Of a stretch of 64,000 nucleotides of DNA, positions 16,841 to 27,122 are shown in pieces. The position numbers and the translations under genes were made by a program. The stretch's first letter is position 1. Each line of letters begins with the position of its first letter. This DNA comes from Centroberyx gerrardi (taxonomy: Eukaryota > Chordata > Actinopteri > Beryciformes > Berycidae), in NCBI RefSeq assembly GCF_048128805.1, contig NC_135999.1, forward strand, positions 18,010,690-18,074,689, given 5' to 3'. Below the pieces are notes generated by a model. It was not told where the DNA came from. It was given only the letters and a program-made list of their open reading frames with translations, and searched no databases.

Positions 16841-18135
16841 TTTGAGCTTTTAATCACAATGGGCCTAACTCACACAAGAGTCAATTATAAAGGATGACTG
16901 AAAATATAAGCATTTAGAAGGATTCTTTTGCACGGTATAAACTTAGACCAAAACATTTCAGACATTAATGACAAGATGACCCAACATTCAGTTTATTATA
17001 AGACAGCTGTGTACAATTTCACACACATAAACTTATGCACACAGATTCACACACACTGCCCTGAATTTTGTTTCTTTTTTCCCATGCTACAAATCACCCA
17101 AATATCAAATATGTAAAACATTTTTCCCTAAACCTCTGAGTTCCATGTTATTTCATGTTTACCCACATTCTGTTAACCCATCTGTTTTTTACACATAGTA
17201 GAAAACATTGGGCCCTAAATTAATTCTCAATCCTAACCTTAATAACCTAATAAAACCTTAACCTGAAGCTGTTTCCAGAGACAGTATTTAACGTAAGGCT
17301 ATATTTATACTGAGAAAGACAATCGGAAACTGATCCCTAATGTTAATTCATAGTCTTGGCGAGGTGCAGGTCTGAAGGCATCTTGCTAAGCTATCATGTG
17401 GCCTGTCAAGGCTAGAGTCCAATCTAGATGTACAGTATATGTGGTAGGATTGCCCCAAAGATCCCAAAGAACCATGCCTGATTAACCAATGCTACAACAA
17501 TTAGATCAATTAATAATAGAGATTCTCTATCTATGTGTCTCTGAGCTACATGTTCTGAGGAAGGTGCAATAAAATACCATAACAAACTCTTGTTTGGTTC
17601 ATTGTGTTTTTGGTGGCTTTGGACTGGAATAACCAAGAGACAAGCTTTTCAAATGTTGACCTCTTTCATGCTTTCCTGTCTAAGCATTTTGTTAAATTGA
17701 TATCTGTATTTAACTGATTACTTTCTTAACTCTCACTTTTTATGAGTCATTAACAGTTATCCACTTCATGGCCAAACACAGAAAACATAGCATAGGACAG
17801 TGGCAATGAAGGCAAACAGAGACAAAGATCCCAAAGTCAGACAATCTTTTCCATTGAAGGTTCAATATTATTTGATAAAAGATCAACCATGGTTGTTGTC
17901 TGTATCTAAATTGGTGAAGTATGGTTGTAGATGACACACTACGTGTAAAGGAGTGTGTGTTGGGCCAGTGAAGAGCAGAGAGGGAAATCACTTCATGGCC
18001 ATCACAGTCACCTCACCACTGGAGAGAGTGCCTGGAGGACAGAGACAGAAGAGGGGACATAACACAATAAAGATGATGAATGGTTTATCTTTAAAAATAT
18101 ATTTGGATATTGCAAAACATTCTTGTTTTTGGAGC
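16841..18135. other. Intergenic stretch between convergent SOUL and keratin genes
   Basis: A/T-rich sequence without supported exons or bounded elements. The two flanking genes point toward each other, so this is a tail-to-tail spacer. Confidence 0.6.
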
Positions 18136-18136
18136 T

Positions 18137-18142
18137 TTTATT
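18137..18142 (-). promoter_or_regulatory. Polyadenylation signal of the keratin gene
   Basis: AATAAA on the minus strand about 70 bases after the UGA at 18213-18211, and 2 bases after a second in-frame stop (UAA, 18147-18145). Its position supports 18211 being in the real terminal exon. Confidence 0.75.
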
Positions 18143-18149
18143 TTTTAGG

Positions 18150-18795
18150 AGCTGCTAGGCACAGACACCATCCCGTCACCACATGATGACCATATCATGG
18201 TCATACCTCCTCAAGAACTGCTAGATTGCTCAGATATGGACTCTTCTCCTGCTGACAACATGTCGCCACTTGCAATCACGGCATCTCCTGTTGACATCAT
18301 GGTTCCTTCCAATGACATCATTCCTTCACCGGATCTCATGGTGCCATCAGAGCCAGAAGATGAGGAGTTGAACTCAGAACTACTAGACTGCAGTGACACA
18401 GAAGCTTCCCCTGCCTCTCCACCTGAGACCATCATGTCTCCACCTGACATCGCAGCATCTCCTGATGACATCATGACTCCTCCTGATGACATAATTTCTC
18501 CACCTGATGTCATGGCACCTCCAGATGACACTTCTTCACCTGACATCAGGACAGCACCAGAGCTAATGCTGAACTCAGAGCTGCTAGACGGCACTGAGAT
18601 GGATCCACCTCCTGATGACATCTCAACAGCAACCTCATCAATTACCATGGCCTCACCAGACATGGTGACCCCTTCTGATGACATCATAGCATCACCTGAA
18701 GACATCATAGCGCCTCCGTCCTTCATCAAGTCCCCAGCTGCACCCGTTTCACCTCCTGACACCACCATGTTTTCCACAGAGCTGCTAAACTCTGT
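18150..18795 (-). repeat. Higher-order repeat (201 bp / 67 residues) in the keratin tail exon
   Basis: A conserved AGCAGCTCT-type block (encoding SSSSEF) recurs, read on the plus strand, at 18779, 18578, 18377, 18215 and about 18149. Spacings are 201, 201, 162 and about 66, all multiples of three. Between them lie shorter units encoding SGGxMMS. The last two copies flank the stop codon. Confidence 0.85.
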
Positions 18796-21700
18796 GTGAC
18801 TAGATTTCATCATCATGCCTCCTTCCACCACACTTCCTCTGACAGCCATTTCTGCAGCTTCTGCTGATGACATCATGGCTGCTTCTGATGGAGAAAGATC
18901 AGACAGTCACTATCCATCCATAACCTCATACTGTGAATATACTCAGGCAGTCAGTCAACCTAAAATATTTAACAAAGATTGTTCATTCTATGGACAGTCT
19001 TGATTATTACTGCATAACCTTTTACATTGCACTTGGCTGAAAGGATAATTCTTGCTTTCAATCTGATATTGACTTGGAACAGTCTACAAACGAAATGGAA
19101 ATCATAGGAGAAACCATGACATGTTTTATAATTCTTGGCCAAATCACCTTGAATCAATGCTTCTGTTAATGTTTTATTCTAAAGAAGGATGATTTTGCTT
19201 AAGATTTGGAATACATTACAGTTATCCTTATGTCTCCCAATGATGTAGCATTTATTGTCAATAATTTGCTGTCATTCCTGCCATTGCTATTCCAATTGAA
19301 CCAAACCAAGTATTCCAATCAGGCCTGGTTTTTAGACTATTCTCAGGTCAATGAACCATTTCATTAAATTTAATTTCATGAAAAAGAAATCATGCTTTAG
19401 TTTGGTTTCTGGGAAACCAACACAATAACACAACCTCAGAAAGAAAAACGCACAGTACAGTACAGTACAGTGCATCATGGGAGGGTCTCCACCAGGCATT
19501 GCACCTTTAGATGACATTACAGCTGCAGCAGCCCCACCTGATGGCATTATGGCTGATCCATCAGAGGAGGAAGAAGAGGAGGAAAACTTTGTAATGCTGG
19601 TTACCATACCTGCTGCCATCTTAGCTCCTGTGGTTGATATGGTTGCAGCCCCTCTTGATGTCGGCATAGATGCACCTGCTGCATCAGTGGCACCTGCTGT
19701 ATCACCAGAGCTGCTTATGATGGTGACCGTCTTACTGGTTTTGATGACTGTGGATCCTCCCTCTGGTGTTGACATCATTGCAGCTCCTCTGGCACCACTT
19801 GATGACATCATGGCTGCCGCACTAGAGCTAGTGGATGAGGTGGAGATTTTTCTGGGTTTCATAATCAGTGAGGCCCCTTCTCTTCCCCCTGAAGCCATCA
19901 TGGTGACTTCACCTCTTGGCAGTGAGACCATGCCAGCTCCAACAACGGCAGCCCCCTCTAGCAGCTGCTTGTAGGTGTTGATCTCCATCTCAAGACGGCT
20001 TTTGATGTCGAGCAACCTCTGGTACTCCTGGCCCTGTTGTGCGACACCCTGGTGGACTGAGGACAGCTCTCCCTCCAGTCCAGCCACCAGGCCACTCATG
20101 CCTAGAAGGCGTTGCTGGTACTGGGCCTCCACTTCTGCAAGCCTGTCCTTTAGGTTCTCATTCTGGAGAAAGACAACAGGAGGGAGAGGATACAGAGAGT
20201 GAGCGAATAAAAATCTATATTGTTTAATTCATGTGTGAGTGCATTCTTGTGTGTGTGCGTGTATGTTTGCATTCCATATAAGTGCATATGTTTGTGGTGC
20301 AGCTCACCCCCATGAGGAGAGCTTCCAGCTCCATCTGTAGAACAAGCGAGTGTTTGCGTCCATCTGTCACTTCATGTGTCTCACTGACTTCTGTCTCAGC
20401 TAGCTGGGCTGACTCTACCTGCTTCATCTCCACCTGAGATACACAGACACATATGCACACAAACACATACTCTGTTATACTGTCATAGTTAACACTGGTT
20501 CATTATATTTGTGATTTTAAACTGACCTGTCTGATGTACCAGCCCTCGGCCTGGCGTCTGTTGTGTTCCACAACAGCCTCATATTCTGCTCTGATGTCAG
20601 CCAGAACCTGGGACAGATTGGCGCTCTCAGCTGCCTGCACATTCACGTTGATGTGACCCGTCAGATTTCCACGTACAGATAATAGCTCCTGTTGAAGGAG
20701 TGGGGATTGAAGGGAGACGGGATGGAAGAAAAGTGGTGGAAAAACAGGTCGACATGTATCAATTTGTAATGATGATACCTTGAAACAAGTCAAAGGATAA
20801 CAAACAGGTGCCATAAAGGACAAGCAACAGAACAAAGATAAAGACATTAATATGGGGCATATGCATACAAATATAGAAATAGACTAAACAAATGCTAATA
20901 ATGTGATGATTAACAAAAAATAGGAGACCAAAGCAGTATTGAGGATATAGATGAAGTGCTTGCTGCAACAAAATGAGAGAAAACAGCAAGTGATAGAAAG
21001 GACACTTCTGTGTATCCATGTGTGAAAGAGGACATCTAAACATGGAGAGGGTTTGTAGTTTGGCACCTGTTGGTGATTTTTCTTCAGGGCCATGTACTCC
21101 TCTGTCAGAGATTGCAGGTCCTGCATCATCGCCTGGTTGGCCAGGTCATAGTCTCGTTGCAAAGCCCGGAGTCCTGCGATGTCTCCCTCCACTGTCTGGC
21201 GCATTGATAGCTCCGTCTCCCACCTATCGCCAAACGCACAGCGCTTATTTACAGTCTAGAATTCTAACAAGTTGTTTTTTTTCTGTTGAATAATTTGGTT
21301 TAATGAAAACATAATTTAGGTTACTTGTTTTTAAAGGGAGGACGTGACAGAATAAGGTGAACAAAGAGAAGTGATCAAACAAGTGTTCATATTTCAGCTT
21401 GATAGCTTTTTCGCATGGCTTATACACCGAGTTGCTTGAAAACAGCTGGTGATGGTAGCCTAAATATTTCAGATTTAGGTTAACAATAAGCTGCTTAGCC
21501 TAGAAGTTTCACCAAACATACCTAACTCGGAAGTCGTCCGCTGCCAGTTTGGCATTGTCAATCTCCAAAGAAATGCGTGCGTGCTGAAGAATAACAGCCA
21601 GTAGCTGTGGAGAGAAAAAGACCGGCTTATTCAGTGTTTAGTGTTTTGTGTGATTTTTTTTGTGTCTGTTGGGGAAGGTTTGGGAAAAAGGCAGCAGGGC

Positions 21701-22358
21701 TGAGACATTGCCTGGTCACAGTAGTCTGGTGCTGCCATACTTTTACGCATGGAGAGGCAATGGTTAGGGCAGCTACTTCAGAGTAAATCTTGAATGGTTG
21801 TTGGAGAGAAATGTTTTTATTTGGTTAGGAAGTATAAGTAGTATTTAGCCGTACCTGTTCCCTGAGCGGTTTGATCTGTGCGTCAAACTTGGTCAAGTCG
21901 TTTGGAACGACCTTGTTGAAAGTGATGCTTCTCAACTTCTCCTCCAGCTCACGGTTGGTGGCCTCCAGCATCCGCACCTGCTCCATGTAGGCAGCGAGAC
22001 GGTCGTTCAAGAATCGCATGTGCATTTTCTCATTTCCCACAACGTCGCCGCCCATCCCGGCGCTCCCACCGGCACCAGCTCCCGTCCTGAGCGCACTGCC
22101 TCCGCTGCGGGATCCCCCGAACCCAAACTGTGCACCGGCACCCACCCCGCCTCCAAATCCCATTCCGCTACCGCGGGAGCTCATGTGGATGGACGTGACA
22201 CCGAACCCACCTCCTCCACCCGCCACCCCGAAGCCTTTCCCGAACCCGATCGAGCCCAAACCCCCAACCCCCAGTCCACTGGAGGAGGAGGCCGCTCTGC
22301 GGCTCCCCAGCCCGGAGAAGGAGCTGGCTGAGAAACGCTGTGTACCGATCAGAGTCAT
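18211..22358 (-). CDS. Type I keratin with very long repetitive tail
   Basis: Type I (acidic) intermediate filament protein, which would pair with a type II keratin in epithelial filaments. Minus-strand exons: 22358-21855, 21604-21522, 21223-21067, 20688-20527, 20433-20308, 20162-19505 (end inferred), 18884-18211 (start inferred). Exons 2-5 are 83, 157, 162 and 126 bp, the characteristic type I set. Gly/Ser-rich head (about residues 1-85), rod starting with NEKMHMRFLNDRLAAYMEQV and ending LLDIKSRLEMEINTYKQLLEG near residue 414, then a tail of about 370 residues of (S)SGGxMMSS-type repeats, far longer than usual. With the chosen last junction the total is 787 residues. The junction is uncertain: a donor at 19504 (AAAG/GTGCAA) joined to the acceptor before 18884 keeps frame, but GT sites in a TACTG repeat near 19465-19478 and another AG at 18879 are alternatives. 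The particular fish keratin cannot be named. Confidence 0.9.
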
Positions 22359-22477
22359 AACTACTATCACAACTGCCTGGCTAACTGAGAGGAAAAACTT
22401 TTCTTATTTCTGTAGCCACTGCTGTTGTTAACAGACCGGTGTTGCGTCTATCCAGTTCAGTGGTGCGCGATGAGCTG

Positions 22478-22490
22478 GGAATATATAGAG
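22478..22490 (-). promoter_or_regulatory. TATA box of the keratin gene
   Basis: On the minus strand CTCTATATATTCCC lies about 120 bases upstream of the ATG at 22358, at a distance that would leave a 5' UTR of around 90 bases. A TATA-type promoter is usual for keratin genes. Confidence 0.6.
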
Positions 22491-22535
22491 AATTCGCTTG
22501 GTTTCCACGCCTTCGTCGAGATTTATTAACACCCC

Positions 22536-22572
<37 letters not shown>

Positions 22573-22650
22573 TACATACACACACACTTCGCACGCACGC
22601 GCGCGCGCATATGTGTACAAACACACACGCACACTCCCTCGGGCATTTGT

Positions 22651-22740
22651 TCCAGGACTTTTTGACAGAGACAGTAAAGTAGGCTACCCAAGGGAAGGGC
22701 TCAGTAAACCATAAATTCTTTAACATTATACCACAGTCAG
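22651..22740. repeat. Dispersed repeat copy B (partner at 15079-15165)
   Basis: Same motif order as copy A, again preceded by a CA-rich array (22538-22629). It lies just upstream of the keratin promoter. Confidence 0.7.
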
Positions 22741-22874
22741 GGGAACACTAAATAGAAAATGACTGTAAAGGCTAGCTGTAAACGTAATTGATTAGGGTAC
22801 TACTTGGCACCAGAGACAGCTCAGACTAGGACTGACACCGTGCCAACTTCTGCGCACAAGGTGCTATAGCCCTC

Positions 22875-22983
22875 AGATAAGATAAGATAAGATAAGATAA
22901 GATAAGATAAGATAAGATAAGATAAGATAAGATAAGATAAGATAAGATAAGATAAGATAAGATAAGATAAGATAAGATAAGAT
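22875..22983. repeat. (GATAA)n pentanucleotide array
   Basis: About 21 uninterrupted copies of GATAA (109 bp). Every unit contains the GATA core recognised by GATA transcription factors, about 0.5 kb upstream of the keratin gene. Confidence 0.97.
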
Positions 22984-23072
22984 GTGTGACTGGTAGTATC
23001 CTCTTCCTCTCTTCTTGGAATCAGTTTTCCAATCTGATTGGAAAAGAGAGGGAGAGGATACTACCTGTCACA
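22983..23072. repeat. Imperfect hairpin next to the GATAA array
   Basis: The left arm 22983-23013 (TGTGACTGGTAGTATCCTCT...) pairs with the right arm 23045-23072. A second palindrome TTTTCCAATC-T-GATTGGAAAA (23024-23044) sits in the loop. Resembles a small fold-back element; no target duplication was established. Confidence 0.85.
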
Positions 23073-23079
23073 TATCCAT

Positions 23080-25360
23080 CTCAGCCAGTCATTGGATCTG
23101 AGTCTTAACATTTTATTTTTCTTCAAGCAAGTGTGAAATTCTGCCATCGGAGTGAGATAGCCTAATTTCACTTTCCAAAGCAAGTCTACTTGTTTCAATT
23201 TTCTTCTGTGATGTAGGACCTATCTATCCTTTTCTTAATATTAGTGGAGTGATCTGCCTTATTCTGCCCTGTTTCAAGATATTGGCACTAGAAAATTCCT
23301 GAAACAAGTGTAAACAAGTGAAATGATCTCACCCTGCTGGCGGTTTTTTATTTGTTTTAACAAAAATAAGATTTCAAGACTGACTATGAGACTGGATGAT
23401 AGTTTTTGCAATGCAATTCTTTCTTTTTATCATTTTGAAGAGTGTGATCGAAATCCACCCAAGTGGACCCCCTCCCCCAAGCAATGAAGGTGTAGCTTTA
23501 TGAGGGTGAAGATGGGACTGAGAGATGAGGGGGGTTGAGCCTGTTTAAGTTCGAGGAGTTCAGAATGTTCTCTTTTTGCTCTCACCTGTCGCCCAAGGGA
23601 ACACACAGAAATACAGGTCTTATCAAAACTGGATAGGGAGGAGAAAGGGGCAAGGATGCATGGGAAAACTTAACAGTGTTGGTAATAAAAGGAGCTTTGT
23701 CATGTAACATTTCAACTGATACTGGGAAAATTGGAAACATGCCAAGCCTTTTTTTCCCTTCGTTTTCATCTCGTCATTTCGTCTTTTTTTATGGTGTCAA
23801 GAAAATGGCAATCTCAGCAATATTTCAGTCTGTAGGCCTGACTCAACCCTCCAGCCCCACCTGTATTAATCACATAATCTATCATTGTATATCTTTATAT
23901 CTGTATCCTGATCACTGCAGTTCCATCATACTCAGGTCCATACAGGAACGTTATGCAACAAGCTAAATTCCAATATGACAACCTTCAGTGTCATGATGGA
24001 TGTGCCTATATAAAAGTGTATATGTCACTAAAATTCATAAGCAATGGTTGGTATCTCACTGCAGAAATTATGAAATGTTCCCAAGAGAAACAGGTCAGGT
24101 GGGTGGAGGAGGAAACCAGCAGAAACAGGACAATAGTGAGAGGGAGGGAGGCAGAGGCAGGGAGCGAGAATAAGATAGATCGAAAGAGAGAGAGACAGCT
24201 CAATCAGCCAAGTTTAATCCGGTCTGTCATTTCACACATGAAAGCTGGTTTGAAACACACCTATTTTATTCTGCCTACTGTACCATGAAGGCCACAACCC
24301 AGTTATCTCTTAATTTTAGCATGGCGTGATAGTTTGTTTACAGTTGCTTACTCTTGTCATCCTCTTCAGTGTACAAAAGTTGCTTAATTGGCATCTAATG
24401 CTCATATACCCACTGCCCACACAGCCTTATGAAACCACACATTTTCACTGCGATATCATAGTGAAATAAGATTTTACCACATAAATAACCATTCATGCTG
24501 TAGTGATCCTTCTCTGACAATCACAGATATATTTACAGGTCTTTGACTCGCTCCTAAAAACATTTTTACTCTCCTCTATTCACAGAACACTTCTTTATAT
24601 GGGTATGGCTATCTTTCATTTTGAAAAACAAATGTGCTTTGATCCATCTACTGACAGTTGTTTGTAGAATTAAACTTGAAAACTGTACAAAAGAAAAGTC
24701 CTGCCAGTCACTCTGACATGAGAAGGCATTTACAGGTTTGTTTTCTCTGTTGTTTGGCTTAAGGTATAAAACAGATACCGTGGTGTTCGACAAAGACTTC
24801 AGTCCAACATTGTCATGTGAAGAACCAGTGGCTTTTGGAACAAATTCTCCTTATTCTTTGTGAAAGTCAATGTCAATAAACACAACTTATTACGCAACGT
24901 TTCCTTTTCTTCTTACAGAAAAAAACCCAGTGATTTTCAGTCTACATTTCAAACAATGAAATTATAAGTAATAAGACCTTATTACAATTATGAGTAACCG
25001 CTCATTGTGCAATTAAATTAACATTTTCCAAAACGTTCCACGGTGTCCTCTGGATGTGACGTGTCTCAGGGCTCGTTTTAGGGAAGAAGGTTGTGTTGTA
25101 CCATTTTCATGCACATGAAGGGGAGTACAAATAACTCTTTGAGTATTAAGTATTTCTAGTAAAATTCAAGGGCAAGAGAGGTAACCTGTGTGTGTGTGTG
25201 TGTGTGTACACACCTGCGCACATGCATATGCTCATATGTGTGCATATGAATAACTGCATGTTTTTTATGTTTGAATATAGCTTTCACTATAACAACTTGG
25301 TGATTTTAGTGTTATCTTACATCATTCTGTCATGAGGTCTTATGTGATGGTACGTTTTCC
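23080..25360. other. Spacer between the keratin 5' side and camsap3 3' end
   Basis: Contains probable camsap3 3' UTR next to 25361. A (GT)n run lies at 25189-25207. No exon, RNA gene or well-bounded mobile element was found. A camsap3 polyadenylation site could not be fixed. Confidence 0.5.
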
Positions 25361-26511
25361 TCACTTGGACACAGCAGCCTTCTTAGTAATGCTTGCTCTC
25401 CTGCTTCCTCCTCCTCCTCCTCCTCCGTACCAAAGGTGGCTAGGGATGGTGAAGGCATCCACACTCATGCCCATGGTTTTAGAGGGGATAGCGCTGAACT
25501 GCTTCCTGTCCGAACTGTATTTGTAGATGGACTCCACCTGGACGGAGCTTATTGTCCGCGGGCCCATGCCAGCCAATCGTGCGAGCTCCTGGGTGTCGGG
25601 GTTCATGGTGTACACGCCCCGGAACTGGCAGCTGGCATCACGGAACAGGATGAGGAAGTGGTTGGCAGGACTCTTCTCCATCTCCTGAGGGTGGAAGAAG
25701 GTAGGGAAGGAGAGTAAGAGAAAGGAGAGGGAGTTGTTCATCTTGACCGAGCATTTTAGTCTGCATCTGCTTGTATGTGAGCCACGGTGTGCATCTAATT
25801 GTACGATAATCAAATGTGAACAAGTAACCTAGCACAGTGCTTAAAAAAGCACAAAGTATAACAACAGGATTTGATCGACCAGTGTCGTGAATTTTACCAA
25901 AAAGGTATCAAAGAACTGAATCCTCTACCTCAACTATCTTGTTCTTTTGTGTCTCGTTGACCTTGCCAGCCAGACAGCAGCGAGAGAGAGCATTGTGAAT
26001 GATGAATTTGTTGGACTTGAAGCTTGGCTCCTTGAAGAGTTTTGGACCTGCAAATGCGAACACACACACACACACACACATACTACTATTTACACAAATG
26101 CATGTATGCAAACAAATAGAAACACTTTGACGTTAAATACTGGTAGTCAAGAACTGAGAGATATGCTGTGTAGTACCAGTGTATTCTGGGACAGGCGAGG
26201 TGCCGTTGGAACCAGTCTCCCAGTCCTTATCTCCATTCTGATTGGTCAGTCTGCTCGGTGACATACATCGCAAAGGTGAAGCAGGATGGCTGTTGGAGAG
26301 ACGTCAAACAATGAGTAGGGCCCACTCAGTCTTACCTGTATTGTTCGGATCCCTTGTACTATCCAGAACTTACTGATGCGTTTTAATGACTCGTGTAATA
26401 TCAATGTGAACTGCCCTGTTCACATACTTGAACCCTGGAAGCAATTCAGCCATTCACAGGAGGTGTTCAAGTTCTAAATACACCTAACCTGGTTGAGCCC
26501 AGAGTCAAAGA

Positions 26512-26565
<54 letters not shown>

Positions 26566-27081
26566 CAGCCCTGAGGAGGAACCTGACAGGTCTCCAATTA
26601 ATTAGTTTTTTCGTTGAGCTGGAAGCATATTTGTACCCTGGCTGCTAGTCAAGCATATATGAATACATGAGTGAGCTGGAGCAAAGACAAGGAGGGAGAG
26701 ACAGAAAAAGTGTGTGCATGTGCATCTACAGTATGTGACAGCACATTTTGTTTTGTGATTGATTGTTGATTAGTTAGATTTAGGTAGGTTTGTTCTTTGT
26801 AAAGTCCTTTGAGACATGCTTTTGTGATGAAGGGCTATAAAAATAAACTTGACTTGACTTGGCTTAACACAACTTAAAGGCAGAGGTCGGAAGAAAAAAA
26901 TGTATGAATGAGAGGAAAGAGGCAAAGAAATGACCAAGGGAGAAAGAGGAGCGTACCTGGGGGGTTTCTTAGTGGGGTTGCTGCCACTGTTTCCTGGTTC
27001 ATCAGCCATGGCTGCCAGGTTGAGGGAGGAGTGAGAGTAGACCTTAGTCAACTTAGAGCCTTGAGAAACAGAGACAGAGGA

Positions 27082-27122
<41 letters not shown>

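Noticed and set aside
18197-18799. 200-codon plus-strand ORF opposite the keratin tail (and a similar 165-codon one at 19477-19974)
   Set aside because: They are mirror images of the in-frame keratin repeats; multiples-of-three repeats keep the opposite strand open. The keratin has introns, promoter and polyadenylation signal on the minus strand.
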